From JADJOY01 sp046331705 [NCBI: bacterium] (GTDB taxonomy: Bacteria > JADJOY01): DNA of 64,000 nucleotides. The position numbers were made by a program, and so were the translations under genes. Numbering within the stretch: the first letter of the stretch is position 1; every line of letters starts with the position of its first letter. A model generated the notes under the pieces. It made no database searches. It was not told the origin of the DNA and saw only the letters and a program-made list of their open reading frames with translations. Below, piece after piece: positions 53,137 through 62,274 of the stretch. The DNA lies in the NCBI GenBank assembly GCA_046331705.1, contig JAXLQJ010000013.1, forward strand, positions 107,846 to 171,845. The letters run 5' to 3'.

Positions 53137-54405
53137 TCAAGGCACCGGAAGCTGGCTGTGGTAGATGGAAGTCGCACTATCGAGCGCCGTCGCGGTCACA
53201 CCAGCCTGGTAGCCGCCCTTCGCGCTCGATCCTTCGATCACGCTCGCTGCCCACGCCTGCGCCACCGCGGGATCCTCGGGCGGGTTGTTGCCAGCCGTCA
53301 CCGGCGAGTAGTGGCTCAGATTCAGATAGAGGAAGCCACTCGCGCCGGGCACCGGCAGCGTCGAACCGCCCACCGCCACGCGCTGGGTCATCGCGCCGAA
53401 CGGCGTTCCCGTGATCACGCTCGGGTTTTCCTGCTCGTCGAACGCCACGATCTGCTCTTGCGGGATCGGGTAGAAGGCCGGCGCCGTGCCGCAGGTGAAC
53501 GGCGCGCCCGCGACCTTCGGATCCCGCCACACGATCACCGACGACGACTTCGCGAAGGCATCGCCCTTCTGGTAACGCGCCACGAAGGTGGTTGCGAGCG
53601 GCTGCCGCCGATCGGCAGCGGTGTAGTTGTCGTAGCGGCCGTAGAACGTGTACTGGCCCGCCACCGAGGTTTCCGGGTCCGTCGGGTTCACCCCGACGCT
53701 GACGATCGGCGCCGCCCGGGCCACGCCATTCTTCGCGTCCAGGTAGTACGCATCGCCCCAGAGCACGTTCTGGTAGGTGACGGTGGACGTGGTGTATGCG
53801 GGCGCCGCCGGATCCTCGAGCGAGCAGTAGTTCACCGTGTCGATCGTCACGTAGCCGCGCGCGATGCCATCGGTCTGGGTGCGACCCACGCACTTGCCGC
53901 CGTAGTAGGTCGAGGCCTTGCCGGTCAGCGAGTTCTTCATGTGGGTCACGAAGTCGGCGGGCAGCGTCACCGGCGGAAGCTGACCCGAGCAGCTCGCGAA
54001 GTTGATGTCCTGCGAGAACTGACCCTTCGGGCTGATCTGGTCCCCGGGATCCTGCCCCGCCGAAGCGGTGCGCGGCAGGATGCCGTTGATGATGTCGCGC
54101 AGGTTGATCGTCTGCACGTCGTAGCCCGTGAGGTAGACGTTGAAGCCCGCGGCGAGCACGCCGAGGTCCGTCATGACGTTCACGTGCGCAAGCACCGCCG
54201 TGGCGCTCGCGTTGTTGATCGAGAAGACCGTCGTGAGCCCGTTGGTCTTGACCAGGTTCACCTCGAAGTAAGGCAGGAGCAGCGTTCCCGCGGGCTCACG
54301 CCCCACCACGTTCGGCGCCGGGTAGGACTGCGCCCGAGCCGTGCTGGCCACTCCGCCCAGCAACGCGACTAGACAGAGGCAGAACGTCCAACTCTTTCGC
54401 GTCAT
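53137..54405 (-). CDS. Secreted protein of unknown family (tandem paralog A)
   Basis: A 422-residue protein from ATG 54405 with a GAGGGA site and an upstream promoter. The signal peptide (about 1-25) is MTRKSWTFCLCLVALLGGVA followed by STARAQ. It shares blocks with its neighbour: GTLLLPYFEVNL, FNVYLTGYDVQTI, TASAGQDP, SQDINFASCSG, NPTDPETSVAGQYTFYG, RRQPLATTF, VWRDPKV and FTCGTAPAFYPIPQEQIVAF. Overall identity by eye is moderate and length nearly equal, so this is a tandem duplication followed by divergence. The strict conservation of internal blocks implies a folded, functional protein. Function is unknown; a surface or matrix protein is a guess. Confidence 0.8.
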   Translation of the reverse strand: MTRKSWTFCLCLVALLGGVASTARAQSYPAPNVVGREPAGTLLLPYFEVNLVKTNGLTTVFSINNASATAVLAHVNVMTDLGVLAAGFNVYLTGYDVQTINLRDIINGILPRTASAGQDPGDQISPKGQFSQDINFASCSGQLPPVTLPADFVTHMKNSLTGKASTYYGGKCVGRTQTDGIARGYVTIDTVNYCSLEDPAAPAYTTSTVTYQNVLWGDAYYLDAKNGVARAAPIVSVGVNPTDPETSVAGQYTFYGRYDNYTAADRRQPLATTFVARYQKGDAFAKSSSVIVWRDPKVAGAPFTCGTAPAFYPIPQEQIVAFDEQENPSVITGTPFGAMTQRVAVGGSTLPVPGASGFLYLNLSHYSPVTAGNNPPEDPAVAQAWAASVIEGSSAKGGYQAGVTATALDSATSIYHSQLPVP

Positions 54406-54449
54406 GTCGATTCCCTCGTGTACGAGTCAGTTCAACGATTTCCGCTGCG

Positions 54450-54478
54450 CTTCTACGCCGAATGCCTAGCGCGGTCAA
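54450..54478 (-). promoter_or_regulatory. Promoter of the tandem secreted-protein genes
   Basis: Minus strand TTGACC (54473-54478) and TAGAAG (54450-54455) with a 17-base spacer, 45 bases ahead of the start at 54405. Confidence 0.5.
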
Positions 54479-54622
54479 CTCGTCGCTTCGCCGCGCGCCC
54501 GTCGCTCGTCAACGTAACGGTCCGGAATGCCGCGGCAAACGGGCTCACGCCGCTCCCCGATACAGCCCGGAAAGCGACCGCATCGGCGACGCCCCGGCGC
54601 CCCGGCCAAGGGACATCCCGCG

Positions 54623-56332
54623 TCAATCACCGCGCTCCGCGAGCTTCCAGGCCTGGATGCCGCCTTCGCTGGGGCACTCGCGCCGATCGCCCGCGGGGCC
54701 GGGATCGACCTCGTCGGCGAACGACTCGATCACCTCGCCGCGCCCGTCGCCGTCCAGATCCACCACCTCGACGTGCGCCGCGCTGCACTTGTCGGGGTGC
54801 TGCGGGATGCCGGCGGGGACGCGCTCGAACGCGCCGCCCGCGCGGCCCCGGAATAGCCACGCGGAACCGTCCTCGGTGACCGCCACCAGCTCGCGCACTC
54901 CGTCGCCGTCCACGTCGCCGAACGCCAGCGCGTGCACGGACGGCGTCGCCTCGGCGACGGCCAGCGCGGCGCGACTCCACTCGCCGGCAGCCGTGCGCCG
55001 CAATACGTCGACCCCGGTGCGCCACATCTCGCCGTCGAAGCTCAGGTAGCCGACGGCGAGCGCGGCGCGCCCCGAGCCATCGATGTCCGCCGCGGCGACC
55101 GCCTTCACGTACGCGTTGGCGCGCAGCACCGGCACTTCCTCGGCACGCCACGAGCCATCGGGCTGACCGAGGCTCACCAGGTCGCGTCTGCCGTAGAAAC
55201 CGGTCCCCGCGGCGATGTCGGTGCGACCGTCTCCGTCGAAGTCCGCGAGCGCCAGCGCCGGACCGAAGTTCTGCTGCGAATCGGTGCCCTGGTCGGTGCG
55301 CTGCCAACGCCCGTCCGCGCCGCGCCGGTAGAGCACCAGCCCGTGGGCACCGCTCGCCGCCTGACGCGAGTCCTTGGCGCGCATCGCCGGAAGCAGGCGC
55401 GGCCCTTCGCCGAGCGCCAGGATGTCGGTGTGCCCGTCGTGGTCCCAGTCGGTGAGACGCAGCCGGCGCGACGAGAAGCCGGGCGGGGAGCCGTGACCCG
55501 GCACCCCGAAATCGAGCCCAGCGCCGCCGTCGCGGAAATGCCCGGCGTCGTCGCCGAGCAGCACCATGAGCCCGCACAGGTGAACCGCGAGCGCGATGTC
55601 GGCATGTCCATCGCCGTCGAGATCACCGACCTGGACGTCGCCGTAGTCGTAGGCGAGCTTCGGCCAGTCGACTCCTTGCCAGCGCTTCCAACTGCCGGCA
55701 CCGTCGCCGAGGAAGATCGCGGGGGCGCCGAACGACTTCCGCGCGGGCCCGTGCACGAGGTCGAGGTGACCGTCGTGGTTCATGTCGGCGATGGCGAAAC
55801 CCTCACGCCATTGCCCTTCCTTCGGCAGCCCCTTGCCGAAATCCTGGAAACGCATCGGCTTCCCTACCGGGAGGTCCACCCGATACGACGCCTCGGTCCG
55901 TGCCAGCTCCGCGGCGCTGGGCCCGCTGGGCACGGCGGGCACCGGTTCGTCGGGAACGCGGTAGAGCTTATAGTAGAAGTACTGCTCGTCCTCACGAACC
56001 ACGTCGATGGGGATCGACCACACGGTGCGCACCGTGTTCGCGTCGATCCGCCTCGCCTGCGTGCGCGGCAGCTTCTCGACGAAGTACTGGCGCCCCTGAT
56101 CGTCCGTGAGCCATTTGCCATCGGGAGGCGTGGGGCCGGGAGGAACGATCGGCTTGTCCGTCGCGCCCTCGTCCGCGCGATCCTCGGATACCGAGCCGCT
56201 CGGCGCTTTCGCCGCGCACCCCAGCGCGGTGACCAGCGCGAGCAACCCGAGCGCCGCGCCCCAGCGCGCGCCGCGGACGCTCGTGAAACCGTGTCGAAGT
56301 CTGCACGGAAACCCAGCACGCATTCCGATCAT
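54623..56332 (-). CDS. FG-GAP/VCBS-repeat lipoprotein
   Basis: A 569-residue protein from ATG 56332 (AAGGA upstream), with a signal ending in the lipobox LVTALGC. After a short N-terminal domain (about 60-140), six or more calcium-binding FG-GAP-type repeats appear: DMNHDGHLDLVHG, DLDGDGHADIALA, DWDHDGHTDILAL, DFDGDGRTDIAAG, DIDGSGRAALAVG, DVDGDGVRELVAV and DLDGDGRGEVIES. These form an integrin-alpha-like seven-bladed propeller. It is likely a surface-anchored binding protein. It lies 127 bases from the SGNH hydrolase gene on the same strand. Confidence 0.87.
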   Translation of the reverse strand: MIGMRAGFPCRLRHGFTSVRGARWGAALGLLALVTALGCAAKAPSGSVSEDRADEGATDKPIVPPGPTPPDGKWLTDDQGRQYFVEKLPRTQARRIDANTVRTVWSIPIDVVREDEQYFYYKLYRVPDEPVPAVPSGPSAAELARTEASYRVDLPVGKPMRFQDFGKGLPKEGQWREGFAIADMNHDGHLDLVHGPARKSFGAPAIFLGDGAGSWKRWQGVDWPKLAYDYGDVQVGDLDGDGHADIALAVHLCGLMVLLGDDAGHFRDGGAGLDFGVPGHGSPPGFSSRRLRLTDWDHDGHTDILALGEGPRLLPAMRAKDSRQAASGAHGLVLYRRGADGRWQRTDQGTDSQQNFGPALALADFDGDGRTDIAAGTGFYGRRDLVSLGQPDGSWRAEEVPVLRANAYVKAVAAADIDGSGRAALAVGYLSFDGEMWRTGVDVLRRTAAGEWSRAALAVAEATPSVHALAFGDVDGDGVRELVAVTEDGSAWLFRGRAGGAFERVPAGIPQHPDKCSAAHVEVVDLDGDGRGEVIESFADEVDPGPAGDRRECPSEGGIQAWKLAERGD

Positions 56333-56459
56333 CGATCCTTGGCTCCTGGCGCCATCAGCGTTCGCGGCGGACATCCGCACGCGAACATAGCGGAACCCGT
56401 TGCGAACCGCGAAGAACGACGTTGGCGTGCGCCGCGCAACGAACACGGCGCGCGCTTGC

Positions 56460-57554
56460 TCAGCGCTCGGCGCGCGCGTCCGCCGCTTCCGCGACCTCGG
56501 GCGCGCGTACGCTCGGTGCGGTCTTCAGCCATCCCAGCCGTACGATCTCGTCGGCGATGGCGCGCGCCACCAGGTGATTCGCGCCGGCGCTCGGGTGCGG
56601 ATCGAGGCCGAACACCCGTTGCAGCGCCGGAGACTCGTGGGCCGCGAGCGTCGGCCTGAGATCGAGCGCGGCAAAGCCGTTCGACCGCGCCAGCTCGGCG
56701 ACCTGCTCGTGCAAGTCCTCGAACGGGTACTTCTCGCCGAGGGGGAAATCGACGAACGGGAAGATCGCGACCAACACCTGCGTTCCCGAGGCCTTCGTCA
56801 GCTCGGCGAGACGCTGAAACGACTCCTGACAGCGCCGCCACCCGGGGTACTCGGGACGGTGGATGAAGTGGTAGTAGCGCTCGAACGCGCGGTAGCGGCG
56901 GGTGTTTTCGAGCCGCTGGTACATCCAGCCGGTCAGCGCGCTGTTTCGGGTCAGCCAACCCATCCAGCCGCGCGGATGCCACACCATCGTCGGCTCGCGA
57001 AGTCGCTTCAGCTCGTCCGGGTTGCTCTCGTCCTCGGGATCGTTGAGGACGTAGCCGAGCACCAGCACGTCGGGACGGTAGTCGAGCCCACCGCGTCGCT
57101 CCAGCATGCGCAGCTCGCGGGCCGTGGAATAACCCTCGGCGGCAAAGCTCAGGCTCTCGACGCGGGCGTGGTTGTGCGCGCGGCGTAGGTGGCTCTCGAG
57201 GAGACGCTCCAGGCGGTGGCAATAGAGATCGGGAAGATCGATGCCGCGGCCGAACGTGAAACTGTCGCCGAGACAGAGGACGCGCACCGTTCCCGGCGGC
57301 TTGGCCAGCTCGTGCTCGACATCGTGCTGACCCAGGGAATTGAGCGGAACGCGCGGTTGAAGGTTGATCCCGCGCGCGGGCGGCGGCTGGACCATGCGCG
57401 CGACCAGCTCGCCAGCGCCAAGCGTGACCGCGAGCAGGATCAGGAGTGCGACCACGCGCACCGCGACGCGGCCGCGGCGGATCGGGCTCGCGGTGCGTGT
57501 AGGCGCACGCTCGGTCGGCGTCTCATCGAGATTCAGCGTCGAATCAGCGGCCAT
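56460..57554 (-). CDS. Membrane-anchored SGNH-family hydrolase
   Basis: A 364-residue protein. A single N-terminal span (about 31-54, VAVRVVALLILLAVTLGAGE) anchors it with the catalytic domain outside. Block I, CLGDSFTFG, carries Ser 98; the Asn-type block is VLGYVLNDPED (about 166-176); and the catalytic Asp/His block is GLDPHPSAGANH. The fold is that of GDSL esterases or acetyltransferase partners that trim or O-acetylate polysaccharide. Its place beside polysaccharide and surface lipoprotein genes favours action on a glycan, though an esterase on lipids is possible. Confidence 0.86.
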   Translation of the reverse strand: MAADSTLNLDETPTERAPTRTASPIRRGRVAVRVVALLILLAVTLGAGELVARMVQPPPARGINLQPRVPLNSLGQHDVEHELAKPPGTVRVLCLGDSFTFGRGIDLPDLYCHRLERLLESHLRRAHNHARVESLSFAAEGYSTARELRMLERRGGLDYRPDVLVLGYVLNDPEDESNPDELKRLREPTMVWHPRGWMGWLTRNSALTGWMYQRLENTRRYRAFERYYHFIHRPEYPGWRRCQESFQRLAELTKASGTQVLVAIFPFVDFPLGEKYPFEDLHEQVAELARSNGFAALDLRPTLAAHESPALQRVFGLDPHPSAGANHLVARAIADEIVRLGWLKTAPSVRAPEVAEAADARAER

Positions 57555-57607
57555 GACTATTTTCTACGCGAAAATTTGCGTGCGTGTGTCTTCCCCGGCC
57601 TCGCGGC

Positions 57608-58837
57608 TCACGCACCGAGGCGATCGAGCGCCGCCTTGGCAAAGTAGCGCACCATCGGATCGGCGTCGTCCAGCGCGGCGCGCAAGGCGTCGAGGTCGGC
57701 GACGCCCGGCCCGGCGTAACGCCACAGCGCCCACACCGCGCGCTGGCGAACGACGAGATCGCCGCTGGCGAGCGCCTCCACCAACGCGGGCGAGGCCGCG
57801 CGCGGCTCCTCGCGGAAGATCTCCCCCAGCGACCATGCGGCGCCCTGCCGCACCTCGCGGTCGGCGTCGGCGAGCGCGCGCCGCAGCACCGGGACCGCCG
57901 CGGCGACGCCCTTGCGGATCGCACCGAGCGTGACCGCCGCCCACTTCCGCACCTCGATGGTGGGGTCGTACATGGCGTTCATGAGCGGTTGCAGCGCCGC
58001 GCCTTCGGCACCCGTGTTCCACACCGCGACCGCAGCCTCCTGGCGCACGTCCTGGTTCTCGTCGTTGAGCCGCCGCATGAGCGCGGGCACGGCGGAATCG
58101 GCATCCGGGCCGATCTTGGCGAGCGCGCGCGCCGCCTCCTGACGCACCGCCGCGGTCCGATCGTCGAGGACGGCGATGAGCGCGGGGACGGTCTCCGGCG
58201 CGAGGCGGTTCATCTCACCGAGCGCGAACGCCGCGCCCACGCGGATCGCCGGATCGGCATCACCCAGCGCATCGATGAGCCGCGGCACCGCGGCGTGGCC
58301 GATGCGCGCGAGCGCCCACCCCGCGCGCATCCGCACCTCGGGAGAGCGGTCGACCAGCGCCGCGCGGAGCGCGGGAATCGCGAGCTGCGACCCTTCGCCG
58401 ATCATGCCGAGCGCCATCGCGGCGCGGTCGCGGACCCGGTCCGACGGATCGGCGAGCGCCTCGGTGAGGCTCGACGCCGCGGCGACTCCGCCGGGGCCGT
58501 AGGACGAGATCGCGTCCGCGACGTCCGCCCGCACCTCGGCGTCTCCATCCCCGAGGGCGGCGATCAACGCGGGCAAGAGCGGCAGCGAGATCGCACCGAG
58601 CCGCTCGCACGCGAGCGCAGCCGCGCGACGGTCGTCGCTCGACGGGCTCGCCAGCAGCGTCGCGAGCGGCTCGAGCGACGCGGGTCCCAGCGACTTGAGC
58701 GCACCCCCCGCCCAGTTGCGCTGCTCGGTGTTGCGTCCGGTGAGCACGCGCGCCACCGCCGGCACGCAGCGCGCTGCCAGCGCGGGAACCCGCCGGATCA
58801 GCGGCCACGCGAGCTCGAGCGCTACCGTGGCCGCCAT
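57608..58837 (-). CDS. HEAT-repeat protein
   Basis: About 409 residues from ATG 58837 (MAATVALELAWPLIRRVPAL); GTG 58885, overlapping the end of rel, is an alternative start. The whole protein is ten or more HEAT repeats of PBS-lyase type, such as DGDAEVRADVADAISSYGPG, DRTAAVRQEAARALAKIGPD, DENQDVRQEAAVAVWNTGAE and DADREVRQGAAWSLGEIF. Such solenoids are protein-protein scaffolds; lyase activity on phycobilins is not implied. It follows rel closely on the same strand, so it might be cotranscribed with it. The partner is unknown. Confidence 0.88.
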   Translation of the reverse strand: MAATVALELAWPLIRRVPALAARCVPAVARVLTGRNTEQRNWAGGALKSLGPASLEPLATLLASPSSDDRRAAALACERLGAISLPLLPALIAALGDGDAEVRADVADAISSYGPGGVAAASSLTEALADPSDRVRDRAAMALGMIGEGSQLAIPALRAALVDRSPEVRMRAGWALARIGHAAVPRLIDALGDADPAIRVGAAFALGEMNRLAPETVPALIAVLDDRTAAVRQEAARALAKIGPDADSAVPALMRRLNDENQDVRQEAAVAVWNTGAEGAALQPLMNAMYDPTIEVRKWAAVTLGAIRKGVAAAVPVLRRALADADREVRQGAAWSLGEIFREEPRAASPALVEALASGDLVVRQRAVWALWRYAGPGVADLDALRAALDDADPMVRYFAKAALDRLGA

Positions 58838-58862
58838 CGCGATCGATCGTGCGGCGCCGCGC

Positions 58863-61049
58863 TCAAGCCGAGAGCTGGGCGTCACCTCGCTGGGTCGCGA
58901 GCGAGCTGCCCGGGCGGATGCGCTCGGCGCTCAGCACCCCGGTCGCGCGCCGCAGCGTGCGCAGCAAGCCGTCGAGCTGCTTCAAGCTCTTGACCTCGAC
59001 GATGAACTGGAGCTCGGCTCGGCCGTTGCGGAACGAGCGGGTGTCGGCGCGGGTGATGTTGACACCCTCCGAGCTCACCAGCTTCGAGACCTGGCCGAGG
59101 GCGCCGCGACGGTCCTGGATCGTGACGCGGATGCGCGTGGAGCGAACGGTGTCCGACGACTCGGGCCAGGTGACGTCGACGCGTCGCTCGGCCTCCGTGG
59201 CGAGACCGGCGGGACAGCTCGCGTCGTGCACCGTGATGCCGCGACCGCGCGTGATGAAGCCCAGGATCGGATCGCCCGGAATCGGCTGACAGCAGCGCGC
59301 GAATCGCACCAGCACGTCATCCAGGTCGGCGACCCGCACGGCCCCCGCCGTGCGCTTGGCGGCGCTCTGGACGATCTTGGTGATGGCGGTGCGGCGCGGC
59401 GCGGGCGGCTCGGGAACCAGCTCGTGGACGACCTTCTCGACGGGCAGGCGGCCGTAGCCCACCGCGGCGGTGAGCTCGTCGACGCTGGCGAACCCGAGCG
59501 CCTCGAGCGCCTTCGGCAGCCGCTCGCTCCTCTCGATCCGCTTCCACGTGGTGTGCGCGCGCTTGAGCTCGCGATCGAGCAACGACTGGCCGACCTCGCG
59601 GCTGCGCTCGCGCTCCACGGTGCGCAGCCACGCGCGGATCTTGGTGCGCGCGCGCGCCGAGCTCACCCATTCGAGCCAATCGCGGCTCGGGTGCGCCGTG
59701 GGCGCCGTGAGGATCTCGATCGTCTGGCCGCTCTTGAGCTCGTGGCGCAGCGGCACCCAGCGCTCGTCGACGCGCGCGCCGACCGAATGGTGGCCCACCT
59801 GGGTGTGGATCGCGTACGCGAAATCGAGGACGGTGGCGCCCTTGGGCAGACGCCGGATGTCGCCCTTGGGCGTGAAGCAGTAGACCTCGTCCGGGTAGAG
59901 GTCCATGCGGAACGCTTCCAGCGCCTCCGCCGGATCCTCGATCTCCTCGAGGCTGGTCATGAGCTGGCGCAGCGGCGTGAACTTCTGCGCCTCGTCCGTG
60001 CCCAGCGTGCCGCCCTCCTTGTAGACCCAATGGGCGGCGATGCCACGCTCCGCGACCTGGTCCATCTCGTCGGTGCGGATCTGCACCTCCATGCGGCGCC
60101 CCTCGTAGCCCATCACCGTGGTGTGCAGCGATTGGTAGAGGTTGTCCTTGGGAGCGGCGATGTAGTCCTTGAAACGACCCTCGACGGGCGCCCACTGCGA
60201 GTGGATGAGCCCGAGCACCTGGTAGCACTCGACGGGGCGCGGCACGAGGACACGGAACCCGACGACGTCGTGGACGTTGTCGAGGTCGATCCCCTGCCGC
60301 TGCATCTTGCGGTGGATCGAGTAGAGGCTCTTCACCCGGCCCGTGACGCGCGCGCCGATGCCGTTTTGCTGGAGCAGGCGCTGGATCTCCTCGCGCCCGC
60401 GCTTGATCCAGGCATCGCGGACGCGCCGGTCCTTGGCGAGGTGCTTCTCGATCCGCTGGCAGGTGGCGGCGTCCACCACGCGAAACGACGACTCCTCGAG
60501 CTCGGTGCGCATCCAGTTGATGCCGAGCCGTCCCGAGAGCGGCGCGTAGATCTCGAGGGCCTCGCGCGCGATCCGATCGCGCTCCTCGCGCGGGCAGCGC
60601 TCCAGGTGGCGCATCTCGTCCAGCCGATCGGCGAGGCGGATGAGGAGGATGCGCACGTCGCGGATCATCGCCAGCAGCATGCGCCGCACGATCTCCAGGT
60701 CGCGCCCGCTGTCCACCGTGAAGCGCAGCCGCGCGATCTCGGTGAAGCCCTCGACGATGCGCGTGACCTTGGGACCGACCGCCGCGACCATCGCGTCGCG
60801 GCTCGCGTAGCCGATCTCCAGCACGTCGTGCAGCAGCCCCGCCGCGATCGTCGGGGCGTCCATGTAGAGCTCGCTCAGGATCCAGCCCACGTCCACCGGA
60901 TGGCCGAGGTACGGCTCGCCAGCGCGCCGCTCCTGACCCTTGCGCACCGAGGCGCCCCACACATACGCGCGCTCGATCAGCTCTAGGTCCGCGCGCGGGT
61001 GATACGCCTCGACCCGGTCGAGGATGTCGTTGACGCGCCGGATCGGCAT
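58863..61049 (-). CDS. RelA/SpoT family (p)ppGpp synthetase/hydrolase with altered HD site
   Basis: A 728-residue long Rel protein. Order: HD domain (about 45-200), synthetase domain (about 235-350) with RVKSLYSIHRKM, YIAAPKDNLYQSLHTTV and MEVQIRTDEMD, then TGS domain (CFTPKGDIRRLPKGATVLDF), a CC-type segment (VRFARCCQPIPGDPILGF) and a C-terminal ACT domain. The synthetase is intact. In the HD domain the metal ligands look present (GHPVDVG, LLHDVLE, LADR). But the acidic pair of HDxxED is HDVLEIG, and LADRLHNMR-type Asn is replaced in LADRLDEMR, so hydrolysis may be weakened. It controls the stringent response and lies 27 bases behind gmk. Confidence 0.93.
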   Translation of the reverse strand: MPIRRVNDILDRVEAYHPRADLELIERAYVWGASVRKGQERRAGEPYLGHPVDVGWILSELYMDAPTIAAGLLHDVLEIGYASRDAMVAAVGPKVTRIVEGFTEIARLRFTVDSGRDLEIVRRMLLAMIRDVRILLIRLADRLDEMRHLERCPREERDRIAREALEIYAPLSGRLGINWMRTELEESSFRVVDAATCQRIEKHLAKDRRVRDAWIKRGREEIQRLLQQNGIGARVTGRVKSLYSIHRKMQRQGIDLDNVHDVVGFRVLVPRPVECYQVLGLIHSQWAPVEGRFKDYIAAPKDNLYQSLHTTVMGYEGRRMEVQIRTDEMDQVAERGIAAHWVYKEGGTLGTDEAQKFTPLRQLMTSLEEIEDPAEALEAFRMDLYPDEVYCFTPKGDIRRLPKGATVLDFAYAIHTQVGHHSVGARVDERWVPLRHELKSGQTIEILTAPTAHPSRDWLEWVSSARARTKIRAWLRTVERERSREVGQSLLDRELKRAHTTWKRIERSERLPKALEALGFASVDELTAAVGYGRLPVEKVVHELVPEPPAPRRTAITKIVQSAAKRTAGAVRVADLDDVLVRFARCCQPIPGDPILGFITRGRGITVHDASCPAGLATEAERRVDVTWPESSDTVRSTRIRVTIQDRRGALGQVSKLVSSEGVNITRADTRSFRNGRAELQFIVEVKSLKQLDGLLRTLRRATGVLSAERIRPGSSLATQRGDAQLSA

Positions 61050-61076
61050 TCGAGGCTCGGTCTCGCGAGGCGGGAC

Positions 61077-61715
61077 TCAGGGTGCCGCGGACGGCTCGTT
61101 CGGGCTCAGCACTCGCGCGGCGCGGGCCCGCTCCGCGCACACGATGGCCGCGAGCTCGCGCTCGGCGCGGGCGAGATCGTCGTTCACGATCACGTAATCG
61201 TAACGGGTCGCGAGGGCGAGCTCCGCGGCGGCGCCGGCGAGACGACGGCGAATCGTGGCGTCGTCGTCCTTGCCGCGGCCGCGAATGCGCCGCTCCAACT
61301 CCTCGGCCGAGGGCGGCAGCACGAAGATCAACGCCGACTCGGGCATGCGCGCACGCACCTGGAGCGCGCCCTGGGTATCGATGTCGAGCACCAAGTCCAC
61401 GCCCTCGCCGCGCGCCGCGCGCCACTCGCTCACCGGCGTGCCGTAGCGGTTGCCGTGCACCTCGGCCCATTCGAGAAGCTCACCAGCGCTCACCATCGCG
61501 GCGAAGCGCGACGCGTCGACGAAGTGGTAATCGACGCCATCGATCTCGCCGGCGCGCGGCGAACGGGTGGTCGCCGAGATCGAGAAGCGAAGCCGCGGCA
61601 CGCTGGCGATCAGGCGATGACACAAGGTGGTCTTCCCCGTGCCCGAGGGTGCGGACACCACGAACAGGATTCCGCCGCGCTGGGATGCGAGCGCGGGCAG
61701 ACGCAGATCGGTCAC
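61077..61715 (-). CDS. gmk: Guanylate kinase
   Basis: A 212-residue enzyme from GTG 61715, overlapping the remA stop by GTGA. It phosphorylates GMP to GDP with ATP. P-loop SAPSGTGKTT (about 21-30), GMP-binding FSISATTRSPRAGEIDGVDY (about 44-63) and EWAEVHGNRYGTP (about 82-94), lid region GRGKDDDATIRRRL. The order yicC-remA-gmk matches many bacteria, but the rpoZ gene that normally follows gmk is missing. Confidence 0.96.
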   Translation of the reverse strand: MTDLRLPALASQRGGILFVVSAPSGTGKTTLCHRLIASVPRLRFSISATTRSPRAGEIDGVDYHFVDASRFAAMVSAGELLEWAEVHGNRYGTPVSEWRAARGEGVDLVLDIDTQGALQVRARMPESALIFVLPPSAEELERRIRGRGKDDDATIRRRLAGAAAELALATRYDYVIVNDDLARAERELAAIVCAERARAARVLSPNEPSAAP

Positions 61716-61996
61716 GTCGTCACCTCGAGATCCGCCTCGCGCTCGGGCAAGCCCTCACCGCGCTCCAGGCGCAGGGCGATCGTGTCCGGCTGGACCGCGG
61801 AGAGCAGCAGGTGGCCGGTGTCGAGGAGCAGCACCGCGCGCGTCTTGCGGCCCTGGGTGGCGTCGACGATGAGCCCGCGCTTCTTGGCGTCCTCGCGGAG
61901 CTTGCGGATCGATTGCCCCGCGGGATTGAGCACCGCCACGACCCGATGGGACATGACGAGGCTGCCGTGGCCCACTCCCACCAGCGTTCGCGCCAT
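61712..61996 (-). CDS. remA: RemA-family (DUF370) regulator
   Basis: A 94-residue protein. The family core is clear: GHGSLVMSHRVVAVLNP, SIRKLREDAKKRGLIVDATQ, GRKTRAVLLLDTGHLLLSAV and QPDTIALRL. In Bacillus subtilis RemA is a DNA-binding activator of matrix genes that forms ring-like oligomers; in other phyla the role is mostly inferred from synteny with yicC and gmk, which holds here. A strong hairpin (62015-62037) lies 19 bases ahead of the start, so attenuation is possible. Confidence 0.92.
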   Translation of the reverse strand: MARTLVGVGHGSLVMSHRVVAVLNPAGQSIRKLREDAKKRGLIVDATQGRKTRAVLLLDTGHLLLSAVQPDTIALRLERGEGLPEREADLEVTT

Positions 61997-62014
61997 GGGT
62001 CAGGGGGCCTTTCT

Positions 62015-62037
62015 CGGGGGGCCGTTCCAGCCCCCCG
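62015..62037 (-). promoter_or_regulatory. GC-rich hairpin ahead of remA
   Basis: CGGGGGGC (62015-62022) and GCCCCCCG (62030-62037) form a perfect 8-bp stem with a 7-base loop. A second stem, CGGGGC/GCCCCG (62061-62066 and 62071-62076), lies just upstream in the transcript. Together they occupy part of the 278-base yicC-remA gap. They may be an attenuator or a terminator without a U-tract. Confidence 0.45.
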
Positions 62038-62274
62038 CCCCGCGAACGGCGTGGTCTTCGCGGGGCGCTAGCCCCGAGTCACTCGCTCTGCTCGAGCGGT
62101 GCCGCCGGCACCGGGCCGGATCGACGGCGAGCGTGGAGACCCAGGCGCAGGGACCCCGCCCGTCACGACCACCGGCGTCGCCCTCGGCCGGGACGGACCG
62201 TGGCCCTCGCGACGAGAGGCGGCAGCGCCGCGAGCACCGTGCGGACCACGACGTCCGCGGATTCGCGAGCGGAC

